DNA from: CADCVW01 sp035644935
Lineage (GTDB): Bacteria > Pseudomonadota > Alphaproteobacteria > Sphingomonadales > Sphingomonadaceae
Reading direction: 5' to 3'
NCBI GenBank assembly: GCA_035644935.1
Contig: DASQNO010000098.1
Location: forward strand, 1-30,865
DNA length: 30,865 bases
This document shows, piece by piece, positions 1-6,714 of the stretch. Position 1 is the first letter of the stretch; each line of letters starts with the position of its first letter. The notes beneath the pieces are model-generated. The model made no database searches, was not told the DNA's origin, and saw only the letters and a list, made by a program, of their open reading frames with translations. A program made the translations under genes and the position numbers.

Positions 1-191
1 TGGTGGAGGGGTTTCGCCGTGAGGAACCTTGGCGCTGCAAAACCCCTCCACCATCCTTCGGATGGTCCCCCTCCCCGCGAAATCGCGGGGAGGAAGGCCA
101 GGAAGCCCCTCCACCAGCTTCGGGCACCCACGAAAGTACTACTTTCGTGGGACCCTCGCTGGTCCCCCTCCCCTGCAAAGGCAGGGGAGGA
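1..191. repeat. Cluster of palindromic GC-rich intergenic repeats downstream of gspG
   Basis: Several nested inverted repeats fill this stretch. Bases 1-11 pair perfectly with 43-53. Bases 70-80 pair with 83-93. Bases 127-138 pair with 140-151 (12 bp around one central base). Bases 167-176 pair with 181-190. The hairpins share a fixed frame (GGTCCCCCTCCCC on the left, GGGGAGG on the right) with a variable inner stem. About 22 bases at 33-53 recur at 696-717, so this belongs to the same family as the gspF-gspG insert. The layout resembles dispersed REP-like elements of sphingomonads. They lie after the gspG stop and before whatever follows at lower coordinates, and could act as mRNA 3'-end structures. 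Confidence 0.8.
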
Positions 192-198
192 CTGGGGT

Positions 199-648
199 CT
201 ACTCCCAGCTGCCGATGTCGGCATTCTCGCCCTCTCCGCCGGGCTGCCCGTCGGCGCCCAGCGAATAGATGTCGAAGGGGCCGCCGTGCGTGCCGGGGTT
301 CTCGTACTTGTACGGGGCGCCCCAGGGGTCCTCGGGCAGCTTCTTGATGTAGCCGCCCTGGCGGTAGCGGCCCGCCTGCGGGAGGCCGGCGGGGGCGGAG
401 ACGAGCGCCTGCAGCCCCTGTTCGCTGCGCGGGTAGGACATGTTGTCCAGCCGGTACATTTCGAGCGCCTGTTCGAGCAGCGCGACGTCCGAGCGCGCCT
501 TTTGCGTCATGGCGCGGTCCTGGCTGGGCAGGACGTTGATGATGACGATGGTGGCGAGCAGGCCGATGATGACGATGACGACCATCAGTTCGACGAGGGT
601 GAAGCCGTCTTCGCGTCCTCCCCGGCTTTTGCCGGGGAGGGGGACCAT
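199..648 (-). CDS. gspG: Type II secretion major pseudopilin GspG
   Basis: Major pseudopilin of the type II secretion system. It assembles into the periplasmic pseudopilus that pushes substrates through the secretin. With the ATG at 648 the protein is 149 residues, close to the family norm. It has a short basic leader ending in Gly15, then the prepilin motif FTLVELMVV with Phe16 as mature residue 1 and Glu20 as the conserved Glu+5, then a hydrophobic helix. The C-terminal part (DPWGAPYKYENPG, then DIYSLGADG) is the typical GspG calcium-binding region. The start codon and the first 11 or so leader codons lie inside a palindromic repeat. The frame is also open upstream to an ATG at 786 and a TTG at 795, which would give a 60-odd-residue leader. 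I prefer 648 because prepilin leaders are normally short. No strong ribosome-binding site is seen. Confidence 0.92.
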   Translation of the reverse strand: MVPLPGKSRGGREDGFTLVELMVVIVIIGLLATIVIINVLPSQDRAMTQKARSDVALLEQALEMYRLDNMSYPRSEQGLQALVSAPAGLPQAGRYRQGGYIKKLPEDPWGAPYKYENPGTHGGPFDIYSLGADGQPGGEGENADIGSWE

Positions 649-758
649 CCCGCACAGGCGGGAAAATGGAGGGGTCTTGAAGCGCCGTAAGCTACGCGCT
701 GCAAAACCCCTCCACCACCCAAGGGGGTGGTCCCCCTCCCCAGCAAAAGCTGGGGAGG
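617..758. repeat. Paired palindromic repeats inserted between gspF and gspG
   Basis: Two perfect 10-bp hairpins lie at 617-640 (TTTT loop) and 735-758 (AAAA loop) in opposite orientation. Between them GGAGGGG (668-674) can pair with CCCCTCC (707-713), so the whole block is a large imperfect palindrome. It is the same family as bases 1-191. The left hairpin falls within the first codons of gspG and the block fills nearly all of the gspF-gspG gap. It interrupts what is otherwise an overlapping gene chain. Confidence 0.85.
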
Positions 759-791
759 ATGTAACAGGCGAGGAGGGACGCAACATTCTTC

Positions 792-2021
792 TCAAGCTCC
801 GGCAAGCGTGTCCAGCTGCAGGATGGGCAGCAGGATGGACAGGACGATCAGCGCGACGATCGCGCCCATGATGACAATGATAGCAGGTTCCAGCAGCGAG
901 AGCGCGGTCGCGGTGAAGGTGTCGAACTCGCGCTCGAGATAATCGGCCGCGCGCTCCATCATCGTGTCGAGCTGGCCGGACGCCTCGCCGGACGCGGTCA
1001 TGTAGACGAGCAGCGGCGGGAACACGCCGGCGCGCTTGAACGCGGCGGACAAGGAGCCGCCGCCGCGGATCGCCTCGACGATGTCCTCCGACGCCTTCTT
1101 GAGAACGCGGTTGTGGACGGTGCGGGCGGTGAGCTGCAGGCCTTCGAGCAAGGGCAGGCGGCTGGCGACCATGGTGGCGAGCGTCCTGGCCATGCGCGCG
1201 GCGTGGAGGTCGCGGGCGAGGCGGCCGATGATCGGCAGGCCGAGCGTCGCGCGATCGAAGGCGTAGCGGGCGGGGCCGTTACGCAGGATGCGCGCGGCGG
1301 CGAGGATCGACAGCAGCAGGCCGAGGATGACCGCCCACCACCAGTTCTGCAGAAATTCGGAGATCGCGATCACCGCGCGGGTGAGGAAGGGCAATTCCTG
1401 CCCGACGCTTTCAAATTGCTCCACAACTTGCGGCACGACGAAGACCATCAGCGCGAGCACGACCACGGTGGCGACCAGCGCCAGCACAAGCGGGTAGGCG
1501 ACGGCGGTCAGCACCTTGCCGCGGACCTGCGCCTGACGTTCGAGCAGGTCGGCGAGGCGGTCGAGGATGAGGGGAAGCGTGCCCGAGCCTTCGCCCGCCG
1601 CGACCATGGCGCGGTAGAGCGGGGGAAAGCTCTTCGGGCTGATCGCCATAGCTTCGGAAAAGCGGCGGCCTTCGAGAACGCCCTTGTGGACGCTCTTGAG
1701 GACGGTGCGGACGTGCTCCTGCTCCGTCTGGTGACTGACGGTGCGGAGCGATTCTTCGAGAGGAGAGACGGACACGAGAGTCGCGATCTGGCGCGTGAAG
1801 AGCGTCAGCTGCTTGGACGTCAGATGCTTGCGAAAGCTGATGCGGCGCTGGAGCAGGGAGGGGACGGCGGTGGTTCCGACATCCGGACCGGCCTCGATCC
1901 GGACGACGTAGAACTTGCGCGCATCGAGCTTGGCGCGGGCGTCCTCCAGCCCGGCGGCGACGACGCTGCCGCGCCGTTCGCGGCCGCCGGTGTCGAGGGC
2001 GAGATAATCGTAACTAGGCAT
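792..2021 (-). CDS. gspF: Type II secretion inner-membrane platform protein GspF
   Basis: Polytopic inner-membrane protein at the base of the secretion machine, thought to couple the GspE ATPase to pseudopilus assembly. The 409 residues match the family (about 400). The N-terminus (MPSYDYLALDTGGRERRG) is typical of GspF. Two repeated T2SSF domains follow, at about 70-195 and 275-400. Each begins with LTxFTRQIATLVS-like or ARTLATMVAS-like segments and ends in strongly hydrophobic stretches (about 170-200, 220-245 and 375-400). The start overlaps the gspE stop by 8 bases, which implies translational coupling. The stop is followed by the repeat block rather than directly by gspG. Confidence 0.96.
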   Translation of the reverse strand: MPSYDYLALDTGGRERRGSVVAAGLEDARAKLDARKFYVVRIEAGPDVGTTAVPSLLQRRISFRKHLTSKQLTLFTRQIATLVSVSPLEESLRTVSHQTEQEHVRTVLKSVHKGVLEGRRFSEAMAISPKSFPPLYRAMVAAGEGSGTLPLILDRLADLLERQAQVRGKVLTAVAYPLVLALVATVVVLALMVFVVPQVVEQFESVGQELPFLTRAVIAISEFLQNWWWAVILGLLLSILAAARILRNGPARYAFDRATLGLPIIGRLARDLHAARMARTLATMVASRLPLLEGLQLTARTVHNRVLKKASEDIVEAIRGGGSLSAAFKRAGVFPPLLVYMTASGEASGQLDTMMERAADYLEREFDTFTATALSLLEPAIIVIMGAIVALIVLSILLPILQLDTLAGA

Positions 2022-3612
2022 CTACGGTAGATACGGGTTCCGTCGCCACTTCGGTGCGCGAAATCCGCACGGCTTCCTCAACCGTCGTCTGCCCGTCGCG
2101 GACGAGCTGGCGCGCGGCCGACGCGAGGTTGCGCGAGCCCCGGTAGGCGTGGCCCGCGATCACCGCCTCGTCGCCGCCGGCGTAGATGAGTTGTCGCACG
2201 GTTTCGTCGATCCTGATCGCCTCGAACACGCCGATGCGGCCCTTGAAGCCCGAATTGCCGCACGCGGAGCAGCCTTTGGCCTCGTAGATGATCGTGCCGC
2301 TGTCGAATCCGAGCAAGGCGGACACCGCATTGGACGCCTGCACCGGCTCGCGGCAGACCTGGCAGAGCTTGCGCACCAGGCGCTGTGCGATGACTGCGCG
2401 GAGCGAGGAGGCGAGCAGGAACGGCTCGATCTTCATGTCCCGCATGCGCGTGATGGCGCCGATCGCGTCGTTGGTGTGGACGGTGGATAGAACGAGGTGG
2501 CCGGTGAGCGAGGCCTGGACGGCGATGTCGGCGGTTTCGCGGTCGCGAATCTCGCCGACCATGACCGTGTCGGGGTCCTGGCGCAGAATGGCGCGCAGGC
2601 CCGCCGCGAAGGTAAGGCCCACCTTGGGATTGACCTGCGTCTGGCCGACGCCGTCGACGGCGTACTCGACCGGGTCTTCAACGGTCAGGATGTTGCGGCT
2701 GCCGTCGTTGAGCAGGCGCAGCGCGGCGTAGAGCGTGGTGGTCTTGCCCGAGCCGGTGGGGCCGGTGACGAGGATGATGCCGTTGGGCTCTTCCAGGGCG
2801 CCGCGGAACACCGTCTCGATCTCCGGCGGCATGCCGAGCACGTCGAGCTCGATGCCCGCCTTGTCCTTGTCGAGGATACGCAGCACGACGCGCTCGCCGG
2901 CGCGGCTGGGGAGGGTGGAGACGCGGACGTCGATCAGCTTGCCGCCCAGCGTCAGCCCGATGCGGCCGTCCTGCGGGACGCGGCGTTCGGCGATGTCGAG
3001 GCGCGCCATGACCTTGATGCGCGACACCACGACCGGCGCGACGTGGGCGGGCATGCGCAGCGTTTCGCGCAGGACGCCGTCGACGCGCATGCGGATAACG
3101 AGGCCGGTCTCGTAGGGTTCGATGTGGATATCGGACACGCCCTGCCGCGCGGCGTCGGCGATGATGCCGTTGATCAGGCGGATGGCGGGCGCGTCGTCGG
3201 CGCTGTCGAGCAGGTCGTCGGCGGTCGGGATGTTGCCGGCGATGAGATCGAGATCGTCGCCGAGGCCGAGCGAGCCCGCCGCCGCGGCGGCGGCGTCGCC
3301 GTCCATCGCGTAACGTTCGGACAGCAGGCGGTCGAACGCCTCGGGCGCGACCCATTCGACGTCGAAAGGCTTGGCCATGAAGCGGCGCACCTCGATCAGC
3401 ACGCGCGGGTCCTCGCCTTCCCGCAGGCCCACGGCGAGGTGGCCGTCCTCGGCGCGGAGCAGCGCGACGCCGAACTTGCGTGCGAAACCATAGGGGATGG
3501 CGAGCGGCAGGGCGTCCGCCGCCGCGGGGATGATCGGAACGCCGGAGCCGACCTCCACGATGTCGGCGATCTCGGCGACCGCCTGGTCCTCGGTGCCGCG
3601 CCGGATGATCAT
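2014..3612 (-). CDS. gspE: Type II secretion ATPase GspE
   Basis: Cytoplasmic hexameric ATPase that powers pseudopilus assembly. From the ATG at 3612 it is 532 residues. It has an N-terminal GspE/PilB domain, the Walker A motif GPTGSGKTTT with Lys290, the Asp box (LTVEDPVEY), the Walker B-like VMVGEIRDRET, and the His box region (LSTVHTNDA). Two CxxC pairs (Cys417/420 and Cys448/451) form the zinc module of GspE. The frame stays open to 3753, but the ATG at 3612 overlaps the gspD stop in an ATGA arrangement and starts at the conserved N-terminal domain, so I use it. Confidence 0.96.
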   Translation of the reverse strand: MIIRRGTEDQAVAEIADIVEVGSGVPIIPAAADALPLAIPYGFARKFGVALLRAEDGHLAVGLREGEDPRVLIEVRRFMAKPFDVEWVAPEAFDRLLSERYAMDGDAAAAAAGSLGLGDDLDLIAGNIPTADDLLDSADDAPAIRLINGIIADAARQGVSDIHIEPYETGLVIRMRVDGVLRETLRMPAHVAPVVVSRIKVMARLDIAERRVPQDGRIGLTLGGKLIDVRVSTLPSRAGERVVLRILDKDKAGIELDVLGMPPEIETVFRGALEEPNGIILVTGPTGSGKTTTLYAALRLLNDGSRNILTVEDPVEYAVDGVGQTQVNPKVGLTFAAGLRAILRQDPDTVMVGEIRDRETADIAVQASLTGHLVLSTVHTNDAIGAITRMRDMKIEPFLLASSLRAVIAQRLVRKLCQVCREPVQASNAVSALLGFDSGTIIYEAKGCSACGNSGFKGRIGVFEAIRIDETVRQLIYAGGDEAVIAGHAYRGSRNLASAARQLVRDGQTTVEEAVRISRTEVATEPVSTVDA

Positions 3613-5771
3613 TGCTGGGGAACCTGGCTGGGGGGGAGCGGGGTGGGCTGGATGACGATATCGCCCGGTTGCTGCGCCACCGGCGGCACCGCGCCCATGT
3701 AGTCGCGGACGAGCTCGTCCAGCGTCGGTTCGACGCCGGGATTGTTGTTCCACTGCATGTCGCGAGCGTAGCCGTAGCGCTGCTGCGCCAGGCGCCGCGC
3801 CTCGGCGGCGGTGCGCAGGATGGTGGGGCGGATGAACACCATCAGGTTGGTCTTGGCGCGGCTCTTCGCCTTGGAGCGGAACAGCGCGCCGATGCCGGGC
3901 AGGTCGCCGAGGAACGGGATCTTTTCAATCGTGCGCCGCTCGTTGTCGTCGAGCAGGCCGCCCAGCGCGTAGATGTCGCCATCGTCGACGATCACCGTCG
4001 TCTGCAGCTCGCGCTTGTTGAGGATCAGGTCGCTGTTGTTGTTGGATACGGGCCCGGCGATCGAGCTGACTTCCTGGCGCAGCGTCAGCTTGACCGCGCC
4101 GCCGGCGTTGATCTGGGGCTTCACCTCCAGCGTGATGCCGACGTTCTGGCGCTGCACGGTGCGAAACGTGTTGTCGAGATTGGGGGACAGCGCCTCGCCC
4201 GTGGCGATCGGCACTTCCTGCCCGACGAGGATGCGCGCTTCCTGGTTGTCCAGCGTGACGATCGAGGGGGTGGAGAGCAGGTTGGAGCGCGTGTCGGAGC
4301 GCACCGCGTTGATGATCGTCCCGAAGATCGCGTTGCTGCCGAGATTGGCGGCGAAGCCCGCGAGCCCGCCGGTGGCGCCCAGCACCGACTGGATCGCGCC
4401 CTGCGCCAGCGAGTCGGACACGCCGCTGTTGGTCGTGGTGGTGACGCTGTTGCCGTTGATGATCGTCGTCTGCGTGTTGAGCTCGCGCGCCGCCACCGCC
4501 GCGCCGATCTGCAGGATGTTGGGCTGCGCGTTGGAATAGTTGGTGCCGATGAAGGGGAGGCCCGACCCCGGCTGGCCGGCGAGGAGGAGCTGGACGCCGA
4601 GCCGCTGCGCCGCCTGGTCGGAGATCTCGACGATGATCGCCTCGACCAGCACCTGCGCCTGGCGGGTGTCGAGTTGGCGCACGACCTCGCCCAGCGTGCG
4701 CTGGATGTCGGCGGAGCCCGAGATGATCACCGCGTTGGCGCCTTCGTAGCGCGTGATGATCGTGTTGCCGCGGCCACCGCCGCCGGAACCGCCGCCGGTG
4801 CTGGTCACCTGCGTCTGCTGCGGCGCCGGGGGCGCTGGCGGGACTATGCGGCTGTTGCTCGTGCCGCCACGTGCGCGGTCGCCTGAGCCGCCCTGAAAGC
4901 CGGTCGACCCGGACTCGCTGGACACGGTGGTGCTGCGTGCTTGCCCCACGAGTTCCTGGAGCACGGGGACGAGCCGTTCGGCGTCGGCGTTTTCTAGGAA
5001 GATCACGCGGATCTCGGTGCCGCTGGCGGCGCGTGCGTCGAGGTCGGCGATGATCGCGGCGAACCGCGCGATCTCGGACGCCGAGCCGCGCAGCGCAACC
5101 GAGTTGCTGCTGTCGATCGGCACGACGGTGACACGCGAGCCCTCCGGACCCGTGGTGCCGAGCGCGGTCAGCGCCTCGGCGATCTCGCGCGCGCCGGCGT
5201 TGCGCAAGGGGATGACGCGGCTGGCGCTGCTGTCCGCGCCGCGGCGGTCGATCTGGCCGATCAGCTGGCGGATGCGGCGGACGTTGTCGGCGAAGTCGAC
5301 GACGACGAGGCTGTTGCCGTTGCGGTTGGCGGTGAGCGCGCCTTCCGGGCTGATCAGCGGGCGCAGCGTTTCGGTGGCCGCCGCCGCTTCGATGTTGCGG
5401 AGGCGGAAGACCTCGGTGACGACCTGGTTATTGGCGGCGCGGCGCGTGCCGATGCGCGTCGGCTGCGAGGCGGCGTTGGCGATCGGCTGGATGCGGTAGG
5501 CGCCGCCGCTGGTGGGCACGGCGATGTAGCCGTTGGCGCGCAGCGTGGAGAGGAAGACCTCGAAATATTCCGACCGGTTGAGCGGGCGGTCGGTGAAGAC
5601 GGAAATCTTGCCCTGGACCCGGCTGTCGATGACGAAGGCGCGGCCGGTGACGCGCGATGCGTCCTGAATGAACGCGCGGATGTCCGCGTCTCGGAAGTTC
5701 AGCACCTGCTGCGCCGACAGGCTGGTGGAGGCGAGCGCGAGCGCCGCGAATCCGACGAGGAAGCGCTTCAT
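3609..5771 (-). CDS. gspD: Type II secretion outer-membrane secretin GspD
   Basis: Secretin that forms the outer-membrane gate of the type II system. The 720 residues begin with a Sec signal peptide (MKRFLVGFAALALASTSLSA, cut before QQ). The N0 domain (VLNFRDADIRAFIQDAS) and repeated N1-N3 domains follow. A Gly/Ser-rich insert lies at about 285-340. The C-terminal secretin domain has hallmarks such as LLSTPSIVTLDNQEARILVG, VPIATGE, and the final DDGDIYALGGLLDD with IPFLGDLPGIGALFRS. The start forms an ATGA overlap with the gspC stop and the stop forms another with gspE, so C, D and E are likely one transcript with coupled translation. Confidence 0.97.
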   Translation of the reverse strand: MKRFLVGFAALALASTSLSAQQVLNFRDADIRAFIQDASRVTGRAFVIDSRVQGKISVFTDRPLNRSEYFEVFLSTLRANGYIAVPTSGGAYRIQPIANAASQPTRIGTRRAANNQVVTEVFRLRNIEAAAATETLRPLISPEGALTANRNGNSLVVVDFADNVRRIRQLIGQIDRRGADSSASRVIPLRNAGAREIAEALTALGTTGPEGSRVTVVPIDSSNSVALRGSASEIARFAAIIADLDARAASGTEIRVIFLENADAERLVPVLQELVGQARSTTVSSESGSTGFQGGSGDRARGGTSNSRIVPPAPPAPQQTQVTSTGGGSGGGGRGNTIITRYEGANAVIISGSADIQRTLGEVVRQLDTRQAQVLVEAIIVEISDQAAQRLGVQLLLAGQPGSGLPFIGTNYSNAQPNILQIGAAVAARELNTQTTIINGNSVTTTTNSGVSDSLAQGAIQSVLGATGGLAGFAANLGSNAIFGTIINAVRSDTRSNLLSTPSIVTLDNQEARILVGQEVPIATGEALSPNLDNTFRTVQRQNVGITLEVKPQINAGGAVKLTLRQEVSSIAGPVSNNNSDLILNKRELQTTVIVDDGDIYALGGLLDDNERRTIEKIPFLGDLPGIGALFRSKAKSRAKTNLMVFIRPTILRTAAEARRLAQQRYGYARDMQWNNNPGVEPTLDELVRDYMGAVPPVAQQPGDIVIQPTPLPPSQVPQQ

Positions 5772-6541
5772 CGGACGGGCACCGTGACGGTGATGGGCAC
5801 GAGCTGGCCGCCGCGTTCCACCTGCACGGAAACGCTGCTGCCGGGCGTCAGGCCGGTGGCGAGCGCCTGCGCGTCCGCGGCGCTGCTGACGGCGGCGCCG
5901 TTGATCGCCATGACGACGTCGCCGGGGCGGATGCCCGCCTGCGCCAGCACCGGCGGAGGCGCGCCGATCGTCAGCCCGCTGACCTGGCCATTGACCAGCC
6001 GCGGCGTGATGCCGCCGGCCCCGCCCGCAGCGTCGCCCGTGCCGGGCGTCGCGTTGGCGGCGGGGATCGACTGGTCAAGGAAGAGCTGCTCGCGTTGTCC
6101 ATTTCGCTCCAGCGTGACGCCGTCCTCGCGTACGCCGGCGAGGCGGACGCCGGGCATGATCTCGTCGCCCACGGCGTAGCTGGATTGCACGCCGTCCGGC
6201 GTCGACAGGATCGCGGAATCGCGCCCGGACGCGCGGTCGACCCGCACGCCGAACAGCTTCACCGCGAGCGAGGTGACCACCACCGTGGCGGGCGCGGCGG
6301 CCTGCAGGCGGAAGAAGGGATCGAAGTCGCCCAGCGCCAGGCTCGCCGGCATCGCGCCGCCGAGCACGGCGGGGATCTTCCATTCGCCGATCGGGCTCAC
6401 AGGGGTGACCACCGCCCAGGCCAGCCGCGCGCACTGCACCGCCAGCAGGCTCAGCAACGCGATCTCCGCGACGGAATAGACGCTGACCACGGGCAGCCGC
6501 CGCAGCAGCCGCCGGGCGCGGGTATCGAGCGACAATCGCAT
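5768..6541 (-). CDS. gspC: Type II secretion protein GspC (HR and PDZ domains)
   Basis: Inner-membrane protein linking the cytoplasmic platform to the secretin and helping choose substrates. The 257 residues show a short basic cytoplasmic N-terminus, one transmembrane helix at about 22-45, a homology region at about 70-155 (DPFFRL, then VKLFGVRVDRASGRDSAIL and YAVGDEI) that contacts GspD, a Gly/Ala-rich linker, and a C-terminal PDZ domain at about 180-257 (LAQAGIRPGDVVMAINGAAV). The ATG at 6541 has a good ribosome-binding site (AGGGGA, six bases upstream). It is the first gene of the gsp run, about 170 bp after the TonB receptor gene on the same strand. Confidence 0.95.
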   Translation of the reverse strand: MRLSLDTRARRLLRRLPVVSVYSVAEIALLSLLAVQCARLAWAVVTPVSPIGEWKIPAVLGGAMPASLALGDFDPFFRLQAAAPATVVVTSLAVKLFGVRVDRASGRDSAILSTPDGVQSSYAVGDEIMPGVRLAGVREDGVTLERNGQREQLFLDQSIPAANATPGTGDAAGGAGGITPRLVNGQVSGLTIGAPPPVLAQAGIRPGDVVMAINGAAVSSAADAQALATGLTPGSSVSVQVERGGQLVPITVTVPVR

Positions 6542-6658
6542 TGGGTTCCCCTTGGCCGCAGGGGCTAGGCCCCGCGCGTGACGGCGGGATGAAGGATATA
6601 TGTCAGTTTCAAGTCAAGGGTGGATGGCGGACTAGCCGTCTAAACCGCTCGGGGCGGC

Positions 6659-6684
6659 GTCATTCAGGCCTTTGCCGGGATGAC
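6659..6684. terminator. Imperfect hairpin after the TonB receptor gene
   Basis: GTCATTCAGGC and GCCGGGATGAC form an 11-bp stem with two mismatches around a short loop. It lies between the stop of the TonB receptor gene and the start of gspC. Sequences of this kind (GTCAT...GGC...GCC...ATGAC) are common short palindromes in sphingomonads. It could end or protect the receptor mRNA. There is no clear U-tract, so termination is only a guess. Confidence 0.4.
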
Positions 6685-6714
6685 AGTCGTACCAGACCTC
6701 GCCCGGGGGGTCCC

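Noticed and set aside
1..191. CRISPR array
   Set aside because: The repeats are irregular palindromes without uniform unit or spacer lengths and there are no cas genes.
3613..3753. Extended N-terminus of gspE
   Set aside because: Overlaps gspD coding deeply and is Arg/Pro-rich; the ATGA overlap at 3612 fits the operon pattern.
2497..4886. Long plus-strand open frames opposite gspE and gspD
   Set aside because: Composition is that of antisense shadows and there are no recognisable motifs or RBS.
6588..6617. Promoter for gspC (TTGACT on the minus strand)
   Set aside because: The -35 is good, but at 16-18 bases the -10 matches poorly (CTTCAT) and the better TATATC is only about 11 bases away.
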